Source: Moritella sp.
GTDB taxonomy: Bacteria; Pseudomonadota; Gammaproteobacteria; Enterobacterales; Moritellaceae
Assembly: GCF_013215705.1 (NCBI RefSeq)
Contig: NZ_JABSQR010000008.1
Span: 184,980 to 248,979 of the forward strand
Direction of reading: 5' to 3'
Length of the DNA: 64,000 nt
The position numbers and the translations under genes were made by a program. Position 1 is the first letter of the stretch, and each line of letters starts with the position of its first letter. Below, piece by piece: positions 52,968 through 61,375 of the stretch. The notes beneath the pieces are model-generated. The model was not told the origin of the DNA. It saw only the letters and a list, made by a program, of their open reading frames with translations, and did not search any database.

Positions 52968-53336
52968 ATGAACAATAAGCGTCAGTTTCAACGAGTGCTA
53001 TTTAATCACGATGCTTCGTTAACATGTAATGGGCATCAATGGTCAACACATGTCATCGATCTATCCTTACAAGGACTTTCTTGTACTACGCCAAGAAATG
53101 TAATTTTTGATATTGACCAGCTGATGACATTATCAATAAAATTAGCTCAAGAACAAGTGATCATAATGGACGCAGTAATTGTTCATAATGAAAAAGGTGT
53201 ATTAGGTATGCGCTGTACGCGTATTGATATCAATAGCATTTCAGAATTAAGGCGCTTAGTTCAATTAAACTTAGCCGATGAAGCGCTTTTACAAAGAGAT
53301 ATAGAACATCTTGCACTATCGCTACCTAAGCTTTAA
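52968..53336 (+). CDS. PilZ-domain c-di-GMP-binding protein
   Basis: 122 residues, one PilZ domain. The c-di-GMP motif RxxxR (RQFQR, residues 5-9) and the second motif DLSLQG (D/NxSxxG) are both present, so ligand binding is expected. Divergent from the EAL phosphodiesterase, suggesting a local c-di-GMP circuit. The output target is unknown. Confidence 0.9.
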   Translation: MNNKRQFQRVLFNHDASLTCNGHQWSTHVIDLSLQGLSCTTPRNVIFDIDQLMTLSIKLAQEQVIIMDAVIVHNEKGVLGMRCTRIDINSISELRRLVQLNLADEALLQRDIEHLALSLPKL

Positions 53337-53482
53337 CGTAGTCATAAATCTAACGTTTCGAACCCTGTTAACTCCACTTGTCAGGCGCTATCCGCATCCC
53401 TTTTCATAAGAGAGTTTATTTATCCCTGAGCAAATGATTGATTAATTGAAATCAGATGGAACAGCAGGTCAATCTCTGGATT

Positions 53483-53713
53483 TCAAGGAATGTATTTAAC
53501 GCCATGACCCTCTCCTACTTTCATATTCTTAAAAGTATCAAGTAGGGTTTTGATCTCATTTTATAAATCAGCATCAACGTCGCCTGCCCAAGCCAAAATA
53601 TCAATGTCGACAACAGCCGCGGTTGAAGTATTGCCAGTACTTATACCTTCAATAATTTTATCATTTTTATAAATTATTTTTAATGGAGTGGCAAATTGAT
53701 AAACCTCTGACAT
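53483..53713 (-). pseudogene. Small conserved protein gene with in-frame stop
   Basis: The frame starts at ATG 53713 (MSEVYQFATPLKIIYKNDK) and runs to a TGA at 53483-53485, 77 codons with one TAA inside, at 53561-53563 (codon 51). Both sides read as normal protein: VVDIDILAWAGDVDADL before, NEIKTLLDTFKNMKVGEGHG after. A single change (for example AAA to TAA) would explain it. Function unknown. Confidence 0.6.
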
Positions 53714-53776
53714 ACTTAACTGTGACACGGGTCAAATTTATGTGAATGTTGAAGAACTAACAAAGAGAGTATTTCA

Positions 53777-54046
53777 ATGATAAATAAATTACTAATTGCT
53801 GGTGCTATCATGACGTCAGTACTGCTTACTGGTTGTGCCAATAACAACACAGACTTACAAAATAGCGTTGGTAGCTTAAATTCTGAGGTCAGTAAATTAA
53901 TGGCTCAAGTACAACAATTAGAATCAGAACATGACACCATGAAAACAGCGATACAATCTGCGACTGATACTGCTCAGAAAGCATTCGAAGACGCGCAACG
54001 GGCTAACTCACGTATTGATAATATTGCCGCGTCCTATAGCAAATAA
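53777..54046 (+). CDS. lpp: Major outer-membrane lipoprotein (Lpp, Braun type)
   Basis: 89-residue precursor with lipobox LLTGC (MINKLLIAGAIMTSVLLTGC). The mature part is an alpha-helical trimeric coiled coil with heptads (LQNSVGSLNSEVSKLMAQVQQL) and an alanine-rich C-terminus ending in SYSK; the last Lys is the residue linked to peptidoglycan in E. coli. It ties the outer membrane to the wall. A probable linking L,D-transpeptidase is encoded on the opposite strand just downstream. Confidence 0.92.
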   Translation: MINKLLIAGAIMTSVLLTGCANNNTDLQNSVGSLNSEVSKLMAQVQQLESEHDTMKTAIQSATDTAQKAFEDAQRANSRIDNIAASYSK

Positions 54047-54056
54047 GAGCTAACAT

Positions 54057-54098
54057 AACTTAAGATAGATTAGCAGATCTGCTAATCTATCTTAAGTT
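54057..54098. terminator. Perfect 42-bp palindrome, lpp terminator
   Basis: A perfect 21+21 palindrome (AACTTAAGATAGATTAGCAG continuing symmetrically) starting 11 bases after the lpp stop codon. lpp mRNA is highly abundant in relatives and ends in a strong hairpin. Confidence 0.75.
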
Positions 54099-54167
54099 TC
54101 TACCATAATCGCTCTACATTTAATGAAGTATCGCAAATAAGCTTTTATTATTCATTTGTTCAACGTG

Positions 54168-55088
54168 TTAAATATTCACATTAATAGGTAAGCCATAGTG
54201 CATTAGTATAGCTTTGTTAACGGCACTTTTATCGACGCGATTATCCTCTCGAAGCTGATTGATAATATCAGAACCACTATCTTTGTTATGCCATACTTCT
54301 GACGATAAAGGAGAATGAACTTCCAAGAGACGTTGGTCATTTGGCTCTAATGTAAACTTTATCGGGGTATTAATGATTCTGACTGTCTCATTAACTTTTA
54401 TATGATTATACAGCCACTCAATATCGTCTGGGTTCATCCGAATACAACCCGCACTGATACGCATACCGATACCAAAATCTGTGTTCGTTCCATGAATTAA
54501 ATAATTACTTTGTCCATAAGCTAATTGCAAAGCAAAGCGGCCTAAAGGATTATGTTTCCCAGCTTGTACTATACGCGGTAGGACCATTTTGTATTTCTCT
54601 AAGTATTCAGCTCGAATTGTTGGTGTAGGTGTCCACACGGGATCTTTAAGTTTTGTCTTAACAAAACTATTCATTTGTGGTGTTTCACGACCTTCTCGAC
54701 CAATACCGACAGGAAATACGTGTACTTTGTTGCTGTTGTTGGGAAAATAATACAATCTTAATTCGGGTAGATTGATGACAATACCTTTGTGTTCAACGTC
54801 CGGTAATAACATTAACGTCGGCAAGTTTAATTTTGTACCAGGCAAAGGTAAAAATGGATCAACGGTCGGATTAGACGCCATTAATGCAATCAGACCAATA
54901 TTATATTGCTGTGAAAGCGATTGAAAATAATCACCAACTTGTACTTTATGCTCAATCCGTTCGCCGATCAATCTCGAACCTTGACTGGGTAAAGTATATT
55001 GTTGTGCGTTAACGGAACCAGCGAATAACAAGCATAAGATAACGAATGGTCTTGATAGGACCTTAAGCTTAGTCTTTAAGATAAGCAT
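54168..55088 (-). CDS. L,D-transpeptidase with LysM domain (ErfK/YbiS/YnhG family)
   Basis: 306 residues from ATG 55088 behind TTTAAGGGCG (the frame extends to 55133 without a better start). Signal peptide ending SVNAQQ, a LysM domain (HKVQVGDYFQSLSQQYNIG, residues about 45-90), then the YkuD catalytic domain with HGTNTDFGIGMRISAGCIRM: catalytic His and Cys in the classic S-x-GC-R form. Such enzymes anchor Lpp to the diaminopimelate of peptidoglycan or make 3-3 crosslinks. Convergent with lpp, 122 bases apart, which favours the anchoring role. Confidence 0.92.
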   Translation of the reverse strand: MLILKTKLKVLSRPFVILCLLFAGSVNAQQYTLPSQGSRLIGERIEHKVQVGDYFQSLSQQYNIGLIALMASNPTVDPFLPLPGTKLNLPTLMLLPDVEHKGIVINLPELRLYYFPNNSNKVHVFPVGIGREGRETPQMNSFVKTKLKDPVWTPTPTIRAEYLEKYKMVLPRIVQAGKHNPLGRFALQLAYGQSNYLIHGTNTDFGIGMRISAGCIRMNPDDIEWLYNHIKVNETVRIINTPIKFTLEPNDQRLLEVHSPLSSEVWHNKDSGSDIINQLREDNRVDKSAVNKAILMHYGLPINVNI

Positions 55089-55155
55089 ACTGACGCCCTT
55101 AAATAATGTCTTATAGGGTAAGTATAGGCTCAATGATATAGTGAGAGGTTCTATT

Positions 55156-56175
55156 TTAATTTTTACGGCGGTACAGGCATAATCCCGTTAATAAAACCAG
55201 AAATGAATAACCTATTCCCCCGCCACTACTTTTTAAAGGTTGAGGAGCTTCTTCCATAAAGAAGATGTCTTGAGTAAATGAGGATTCAGGCGCTTGATAA
55301 GTTCCTTCTCCATCAGTCAGATTAATCTTGGTGATGATCCAATCACGATAGTGATTTACTTCAGTGTATACATCAGAAAACTGATTATATGCACATTGTA
55401 CTACATTACCGAAACTGACCACTCCAGCCAGTCGATAGCCGCGATCATTATCACTTTGAGCACTTTTATCTTGCCATATCAGTGGACCACCTGAATCACC
55501 GTTACAAGATCCTCGGTCATAAGCGTTCGCACAAATGAAATTCGATTCAAGTCCAGAAAAGCCCCAATTCAATGCACAGCTATTATCACCAACGCCATTC
55601 ACAACGGTTTTTTGGAGCATATCATTACTTTGAATTGCGTCTGTTGATGTGCGGCCCCAGCCTGACACAACCAGATTATCCGAAACTGCGTTGTCAAACT
55701 CTAAATCAGCTTTACCTTGTAAATCTTTATTCATCAGTTTGATCGGTAGTGCAGGCAAAGCCACAGGTAACGCTAATTTTAATAATGCAATATCACCGGT
55801 ATTATTAGTTTGTTCATATTTGTCGTAAACAATTAATGAAGTCACAGTATTAGTAGACCTATTACCACTATTTGTTCTATCAATGGCACCAGAGTAAACG
55901 GTGACTTGAGAACTGTTTATGGGCACAAACACTAACTTGCTATCACTTTCGTTTAGGCAATGTGCAGCAGTGACAACCCAAATATCCGTTATTAACGTGC
56001 CACCACACGCAAATGTGGCACCATCTTTGTTCATTTCTAAATACACCTGCCAAGGTAACTCTAATACTTTACTATCAACACCTCCAACGATGTAGGTGTT
56101 AATAGCATCATTGGCATAAGCACTTAATGAGAGTGATAATATTCCAGCAATTGTAATCACTTTAGTTAGTGTCAA
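55156..56175 (-). CDS. Secreted trypsin-like serine protease with GlyGly-CTERM
   Basis: 339 residues starting at TTG 56175 behind GAGAGAGG. Signal peptide, then IVGG at the mature N-terminus (YIVGGVDSKVLELPWQ), His in VTAAHCLNE, Asp in NTGDIALLKL, and Ser in NGDSGGPL. The C-terminus GGGIGYSFLVLLTGLCLYRRKN has a Gly-rich stretch, one helix and basic end: a GlyGly-CTERM signal processed by rhombosortase after type II secretion, as in Vibrio VesB. So it should be released to or kept on the cell surface. Confidence 0.92.
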   Translation of the reverse strand: MTLTKVITIAGILSLSLSAYANDAINTYIVGGVDSKVLELPWQVYLEMNKDGATFACGGTLITDIWVVTAAHCLNESDSKLVFVPINSSQVTVYSGAIDRTNSGNRSTNTVTSLIVYDKYEQTNNTGDIALLKLALPVALPALPIKLMNKDLQGKADLEFDNAVSDNLVVSGWGRTSTDAIQSNDMLQKTVVNGVGDNSCALNWGFSGLESNFICANAYDRGSCNGDSGGPLIWQDKSAQSDNDRGYRLAGVVSFGNVVQCAYNQFSDVYTEVNHYRDWIITKINLTDGEGTYQAPESSFTQDIFFMEEAPQPLKSSGGGIGYSFLVLLTGLCLYRRKN

Positions 56176-56492
56176 AATAAACCTCTCTCACGTTATTATT
56201 GCACTACAGGTTAGCGTCATTTATCATCATTTTTCTATAAATTATAGTATAGCGCGCACAAAATACGCATATGAATAAAATAAATCCGCTCTGCTGTATT
56301 TCTATTAATGACAAAATTGAAAGCTATTAATCATGCCTAGGTCACTTTATTGATAATAAAAAATAAATCCTCGGACATTTTATGTCAACTAGTGTAAATA
56401 GTAACCAAAGGCAATTGACGCACACTACACCATTGCTATGATGCTGATTACGTAAACACGTGTATGACATATGTATTAATTGAAGGGATATA
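56176..56492. other. Promoter region between divergent protease and Tim44-like genes
   Basis: 317 AT-rich bases; no operator recognised. Confidence 0.5.
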
Positions 56493-57326
56493 ATGAAAAA
56501 TATTTTAACTGTTCTAATGATGGTATTCGCTTTCTCATTAGCTGCGCCTGAAGTTCACGCGAAAAAATTCGGTGGTAGCAAGTCTTTTGGTAAAAGCTAT
56601 AAAACGGCCCCACAAAAACAAACCCCTGCGGCAGCAACCCCAGCTAAACAAGGTATGAGTAAAAAAGGAATGCTTGGCGGTATGCTGGGCGGTTTACTTG
56701 TTGGTGGTTTAATCGCATCTATGTTTGGCGGCGCGTTTGAAGGTTTCCAATTCATGGACATGATCATCATGGCCGGCGTTGCCTTCTTATTATTCCGCTT
56801 ATTTAAAGGCATGATGCAAGCTAAAGCGGCATCACAACAGGGTTCGCCACAAACGGCATCAGGACCAGCATTTAGACAAGAAGCACAACCTGACGTAACG
56901 TTTAACACAGCAAATCAAGGTGGTTTTGCTGGTTCAAGCAATGATGTACCATTCAATCTTCCAGCTGATTTTGATTTAACTAGCTTCTTAAGTGGCGCAC
57001 GTAGTCATTATAAGACGTTACAAAAAGCTTGGAATGAAAATGATTTAGACACAATCCAAGAATACGTTTCTATCGAACTATACAACGAATTGCGTGTACA
57101 ACGTAAAGAACTTGAAGGTGAGCAACACACTGAAGTTATGTTCCTTGACGTTGAATTAGTTCGTGCAGAATCAACAGCGTCATTATCACAAGTCAGTGTT
57201 AAATTTAATGGACGCTACCGTGATGGCCATGAAGATGTAGAAGCAGACATCAATGAAGTGTGGCATTTAGAACGTGATTTAACCCTGGATGATGCGCCGT
57301 GGTTAATTACCGGTATCGAACAGTAA
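56493..57326 (+). CDS. Tim44-like domain protein
   Basis: 277 residues: signal peptide (LTVLMMVFAFSLAAPEVHAKK), a basic Gly/Lys-rich segment (KKFGGSKSFGKSYKTAPQK), two hydrophobic helices with Gly repeats (GGMLGGLLVGGLIASMFGG, MIIMAGVAFLLFRLF), then a Tim44-like C-terminal domain from about 160 (SFLSGARSHYKTLQKAWNENDLDTIQEYV). Bacterial Tim44-like proteins are inner-membrane proteins of unknown function. Single gene with a strong terminator. Confidence 0.9.
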   Translation: MKNILTVLMMVFAFSLAAPEVHAKKFGGSKSFGKSYKTAPQKQTPAAATPAKQGMSKKGMLGGMLGGLLVGGLIASMFGGAFEGFQFMDMIIMAGVAFLLFRLFKGMMQAKAASQQGSPQTASGPAFRQEAQPDVTFNTANQGGFAGSSNDVPFNLPADFDLTSFLSGARSHYKTLQKAWNENDLDTIQEYVSIELYNELRVQRKELEGEQHTEVMFLDVELVRAESTASLSQVSVKFNGRYRDGHEDVEADINEVWHLERDLTLDDAPWLITGIEQ

Positions 57327-57354
57327 TTACCTTTATTAGCTAATTTAATATGAC

Positions 57355-57380
57355 AAAGGCGGTTAATCACCGCCTTTTTT
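57355..57380 (+). terminator. Terminator of the Tim44-like gene
   Basis: Stem AAAGGCGGT / ACCGCCTTT with loop TAATC and T-run. Confidence 0.88.
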
Positions 57381-57408
57381 GATCTTGTTATATGTCTCGT
57401 TAAATAAC

Positions 57409-57672
57409 TATACCCAAGTTACTTCAAAATGCACAATCAGCAAACCGAAAGGAGAGGATATTCAAGGCATGAAGTCGAGGATTTAGTTATTCTAAATCAA
57501 GACTTCATAACGCAGAAGATACCTTATTTCGGCTTGCCCTACGGGAGGCGAGCAGAAATAACGGCACAGCGTTACAACATTTGAAAATGGAATAACCATT
57601 CTCTACATATTGCGCCTTGTGCTGTTATCCCTGCTCGTCTCTGATATAGCATCTTGAAGTAACTTGGGTATA
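57409..57672. repeat. MITE-like palindromic element, 264 bp
   Basis: Bounded by inverted 19-bp ends TATACCCAAGTTACTTCAA / TTGAAGTAACTTGGGTATA. It contains an inner hairpin GAAGTCGAGGATTTAG / CTAAATCAAGACTTC and no coding frame. This structure fits a non-autonomous mobile repeat of the kind dispersed in Vibrio-related genomes (ERIC-like). Other copies are not in this window. Confidence 0.75.
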
Positions 57673-57757
57673 AATAGCGACAAGTGTTTGGCTCTAGCGA
57701 ATTAAAGTTAACACTGTTATGATCCGCATATAAATTAAATCGATAGGAATTATAAAC

Positions 57758-58297
57758 ATGGCTTCACTACAAGATCAGCTTTTAAAAGCCGGCTTAGGCG
57801 ATGAGAAAAAAGCGAAAAAAATTCGCAAAGAAAGAAATAAAAAAAATAAAGCGGTTCGTAAAAATCAGGAAAGTGCAGACACAAGCCTACAAGATGAAAT
57901 TAAAGCTAAAAAAGACGCTCAAGCACAATTAGATGCAGAACGTAATAAAGCGATTCAAGATAAGATTGAGCTTAAGTCTGAGCATGGCAAAGTGAAGCAA
58001 ATGATTCAACAACTTCACATTACTGATTTCGGTGGTGAACTGTCATTTAACTATGTCCTTGATAAAAAAGTTAAAACCCTGTCTGTTGATCAACCAAGCT
58101 ATAACGCATTAACCAAAGGACAAATTGGTTTATGTGTACTTGAAGGCAAATCTTATGTTATGCCTAGTATTGCTATCGACAAAATCAGAGCTGTTGATGA
58201 AGCCTACGTGCTAGTCCTAAACGAAAATACGGCAACAGAAGTTGAAGATGATGACCCATATGCTGACTTCCAAATTCCTGACGACTTAATGTGGTAA
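57758..58297 (+). CDS. DUF2058 nucleoprotein-type protein (YaiL-like)
   Basis: 179 residues. N-terminal basic coiled segment (MASLQDQLLKAGLGDEKKAKKIRKERNKKNK) of the DUF2058 family, a charged helix to about residue 85, then a compact C-terminal domain (FNYVLDKKVKTLSVDQPSYNALTKGQIGLCVL) ending in an acidic tail (EVEDDDPYADFQIPDDLMW). E. coli YaiL is called nucleoprotein/polynucleotide-associated enzyme; activity unproven. Single gene. Confidence 0.88.
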   Translation: MASLQDQLLKAGLGDEKKAKKIRKERNKKNKAVRKNQESADTSLQDEIKAKKDAQAQLDAERNKAIQDKIELKSEHGKVKQMIQQLHITDFGGELSFNYVLDKKVKTLSVDQPSYNALTKGQIGLCVLEGKSYVMPSIAIDKIRAVDEAYVLVLNENTATEVEDDDPYADFQIPDDLMW

Positions 58298-58537
58298 TCA
58301 CAAAAATTTAGTAGTCACCGCTATCCCTCTTAAAGTAAACCCATGTTAATCTTCAAGAGGGATGGTAATAATTTGATTTCTATTTATTCTATTCTCAGCT
58401 ATTTATGTTAACCACACCAAATCTGGTTATTAATCCCGCTCAAAACCAGACTATTTGATTCAAGCGATGAATAATCCTATCTGTTTATAAGACAATCTCA
58501 TATAATTTATCTATCTACCTTACAAAGAGTGATAGCC

Positions 58538-60499
58538 TTGTTAACTGAGAAAATTACTGCTGATAAACTTGTTCCTGTCTTTGATCTTGGCACGCGCTGC
58601 AAACTAGAAGAGTTTGATACAGTAACGCGTGATCAATTATTCCCTCAAAATAATAAACTATTTGCCCTATTCCACGATACTTTAACTGCTAAGTTACTTG
58701 TGGCTACAGATTTTGACGGTTTTGATCATATAAAAACATTTTCTAACATGTTGCATAACATGCCAATTAAACGCGCTAAATCAATTTGTTATGTCGAAGA
58801 TGTAACAAAGGTTGGTCGTGCACATGCATTTGAAATTTGGCGAGATAAAACAGGGCTGTTTAAGCAACTCATTGAACAAATTATTGCTACGGGAGAGAGT
58901 TCTAATGAGCAACTTAGTGTATGCCTTATTAAGCCATATCCTAACCTTATGCCGCTATTACTTAATCTTAATGAATTTAATGTTGAGCAAGCTTTCAAAA
59001 TATTAGCGGATAAACAGACCTCTGTCGTCAACCTCATTGATGCAATGAACTTAGATAACACGACCCTATTTGGTAACTTAGATACGCTGTATAAAAACAG
59101 CAGTTATACCAGCAACGTTGCTCAGTTAACACCAGGCCTGATACATCAAGCGCATGGTGGCTATATTATTATCAAAATTGATGAGTTAATTAATAACCCT
59201 TCTTTGTGGTATCAATTAAAATCAGTGCTCAAGCAAGGGGTGTTAAACTGGAGCCCGAGTAACCACGCTATTCAAACAGAACTAAAACCCGACGCGGCGC
59301 CAATTGACGTTAAAGTTATTCTAGTCGGCGACCGTTTCGCGATCAGCCAGCTTACTGAAGGTGACAGAGAGTTATCGAGTCTTGTCAGTTCATTTATTGA
59401 TTTCTCTTCCGAGTTTAATGTCAGCGAACAAAATATAGCGAACTATGTCGGTTATATTAAATCACTGATCACAGACGCCAATTTACTTCCCCTTTCGGCT
59501 TGCGGCCTTAAGCGCCTATTACAGTTAAGCAGTCGTTGGTGTGAGCATAATAACTACCTCAGTCTTAACGAAGCTAAATTAACAACACTGTTAAGCTATT
59601 GCCATCAAATCGCATCAGGTAACAAGTTAGAAAGTATTGATAGTGATACTTTAAATACAGTGTTAAAACTGCAGTATGAAGCGTTGAATGGTTATATTCG
59701 CCTGAGTAACGAAGGCATCATAGAAAAACAAATTATTTTAGAAACGCACGGCAGAAAAATTGGCCAAATAAATGGTTTATCTGTGCTTGAAATGGATGGC
59801 CACCCAGAGAGTTTTGGTGAGCCGATTCGAATTACTGCGACAGGTCATCTTAACGGTGATGGCGATATCTCTGATGTGGAGCGTAAAGCAGAATTAGCTG
59901 GTAACATTCACGCCAAATCGATGATGATAATTCAGGGGTTTTTCACCCATACTTTTGCAAAACCCTTGCCTTTACCGATAAGCGCAAATTTGGTATTTGA
60001 ACAATCATATGGTGAAATTGATGGCGATAGTGCGGCATTAGCTGGCACATGCGCATTATTATCCGTGCTTTCGCAAAAGCCAATTGCACAAAACTTGGCT
60101 GTTACTGGTGCTATCGACCAGTTTGGCACTGTACTTGCCGTCGGTGGTATCAATGAAAAACTTGAAGGTTTCCTGCGGATCTGTGAGTTAAATGGTCAAA
60201 CAGACATGGGAGTTTTAATTCCAGCGGCAAATATAATAAACTTAAACTTAAGTGATAAGCTCGTTGCTGCCGTTAACAATGAACAACTGGCTATTTATCC
60301 TATTACACATATAGACCAAGCCATTGAATTATTAATGGATATAAAAGCAGGAAAAGTCGACGAGGAAGGAAGTCTCTACAATATTATTCAGCTACTTGCT
60401 GAAGAAAACGATAAATTAGACGATGATGAAACTGGTTTTGTAAAAAAACTTAAACAATTGTACGCTAAAATCATAGGCAAACAGGGATGTAACAACTGA
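58538..60499 (+). CDS. lonH: Lon-like protease (LonH/YcbZ type)
   Basis: 653 residues. A degenerate AAA-like region lies in the first ~430 residues, with no intact Walker A. The C-terminal Lon proteolytic domain carries the catalytic Ser in GEIDGDSAALAGTCALLSVL (near 497) and Lys in GGINEKLEG (near 540). TTG 58538 is preferred over GTG 58529 because AAAGAG lies at the right distance. In E. coli the same gene (ycbZ) also lies directly in front of fabA, so synteny supports the name. Substrates are not known. Confidence 0.9.
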   Translation: MLTEKITADKLVPVFDLGTRCKLEEFDTVTRDQLFPQNNKLFALFHDTLTAKLLVATDFDGFDHIKTFSNMLHNMPIKRAKSICYVEDVTKVGRAHAFEIWRDKTGLFKQLIEQIIATGESSNEQLSVCLIKPYPNLMPLLLNLNEFNVEQAFKILADKQTSVVNLIDAMNLDNTTLFGNLDTLYKNSSYTSNVAQLTPGLIHQAHGGYIIIKIDELINNPSLWYQLKSVLKQGVLNWSPSNHAIQTELKPDAAPIDVKVILVGDRFAISQLTEGDRELSSLVSSFIDFSSEFNVSEQNIANYVGYIKSLITDANLLPLSACGLKRLLQLSSRWCEHNNYLSLNEAKLTTLLSYCHQIASGNKLESIDSDTLNTVLKLQYEALNGYIRLSNEGIIEKQIILETHGRKIGQINGLSVLEMDGHPESFGEPIRITATGHLNGDGDISDVERKAELAGNIHAKSMMIIQGFFTHTFAKPLPLPISANLVFEQSYGEIDGDSAALAGTCALLSVLSQKPIAQNLAVTGAIDQFGTVLAVGGINEKLEGFLRICELNGQTDMGVLIPAANIINLNLSDKLVAAVNNEQLAIYPITHIDQAIELLMDIKAGKVDEEGSLYNIIQLLAEENDKLDDDETGFVKKLKQLYAKIIGKQGCNN

Positions 60500-60505
60500 T
60501 TGGAC

Positions 60506-60534
60506 TTGTTAGGCGTACAGGTGTACGCTAGAAT
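60506..60534 (+). promoter_or_regulatory. fabA promoter with embedded FabR-type operator
   Basis: -35 TTGTTA (60506-60511), 17-bp spacer, -10 TAGAAT (60529-60534). The spacer holds GCGTACA-GG-TGTACGC (60513-60528), a perfect 7-2-7 palindrome equal to the E. coli FabR operator core (AGCGTACAN2TGTACGCT). Binding would block polymerase, matching FabR repression of unsaturated fatty acid genes. Confidence 0.85.
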
Positions 60535-60560
60535 AGCGCCAAGATAACAAGGATATTATT

Positions 60561-61112
60561 ATGATAAACGAATTAGAGGTTGAAGTGGTACCTATGTCAG
60601 CAACAGAACGTAATAGCTTCGATAAAGAAGACTTAGTTAAATGTGGTAACGGCGAGTTATTTGAATCTGAAATCCGCCTTCCAAAAGACAATATGTTGAT
60701 GATGGATCGCATTATACACATTGATAGCACAAGTGGTGAATTTGGCAAAGGCGAAATTACTGCAGAGCTAGATATCACCCCTGATTTATGGTTTTTTGAC
60801 TGCCACTTTGACAGTGATCCTGTTATGCCTGGTTGCCTAGGCCTAGATGCTATGTGGCAATTAGTTGGCTTCTTCCTCGGTTGGAATGGCGCTAAAGGTA
60901 AAGGACGCGCACTGGGTGTAGGTGAAGTTAAATTTACAGGCCAAGTATTACCAACAAATAAAAAAGTGACTTATAAAATCACCATGAAGCGTGTTGTACT
61001 GCGTCGTTTAGTCATGGGTATTGCTGACGCTGAAATGCTGGTAGATGGTAAAGTTATTTACACTGCAAAAGATCTGAAAGTAGGCTTATTCCAAGATACT
61101 TCGGTATTCTAA
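60561..61112 (+). CDS. fabA: 3-hydroxydecanoyl-ACP dehydratase / isomerase
   Basis: 183 residues. Dehydrates 3-hydroxydecanoyl-ACP and isomerises trans-2 to cis-3, the branch point to unsaturated fatty acids, important for membrane fluidity in the cold. Hot-dog fold with catalytic His in [20 protein letters not shown] (Asp in LGLDAMW). The C-terminal [17 protein letters not shown] agrees with E. coli FabA. The ATG follows AAGGATATTATT; the N-terminus is 11 residues longer than in E. coli (172), and a second Met at residue 12 is possible. Confidence 0.97.
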   Translation: MINELEVEVVPMSATERNSFDKEDLVKCGNGELFESEIRLPKDNMLMMDRIIHIDSTSGEFGKGEITAELDITPDLWFFDCHFDSDPVMPGCLGLDAMWQLVGFFLGWNGAKGKGRALGVGEVKFTGQVLPTNKKVTYKITMKRVVLRRLVMGIADAEMLVDGKVIYTAKDLKVGLFQDTSVF

Positions 61113-61135
61113 TCGTTTACTGATACAGAATAATG

Positions 61136-61163
61136 AACAAAGCCCTATCATCAGGGCTTTGTT
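61136..61163 (+). terminator. Terminator of fabA
   Basis: 11-bp stem AACAAAGCCCT / AGGGCTTTGTT, loop of six. Confidence 0.85.
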
Positions 61164-61375
61164 GTATCTGTAAGTTATTAATTTATAATAACTTTAATTT
61201 GATATCCGATAGAATTAAACCACATCAGGGGAAGTGAAAATACTAAAGGGGCTAGTTAACGTTACCAGCTAAATCAATGTGAAATAGGCGATTAATAATT
61301 TAAAGGAAAGCCGAACACCAATAAGATTGTGTTCAGCTTTCTATCTTATAACCAAAGACTATCTTTATGACAGGC

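Noticed and set aside
53561..53563. Recoding at the in-frame stop
   Set aside because: The codon is TAA, not the TGA of selenocysteine, and no recoding hairpin is apparent; mutation is simpler.
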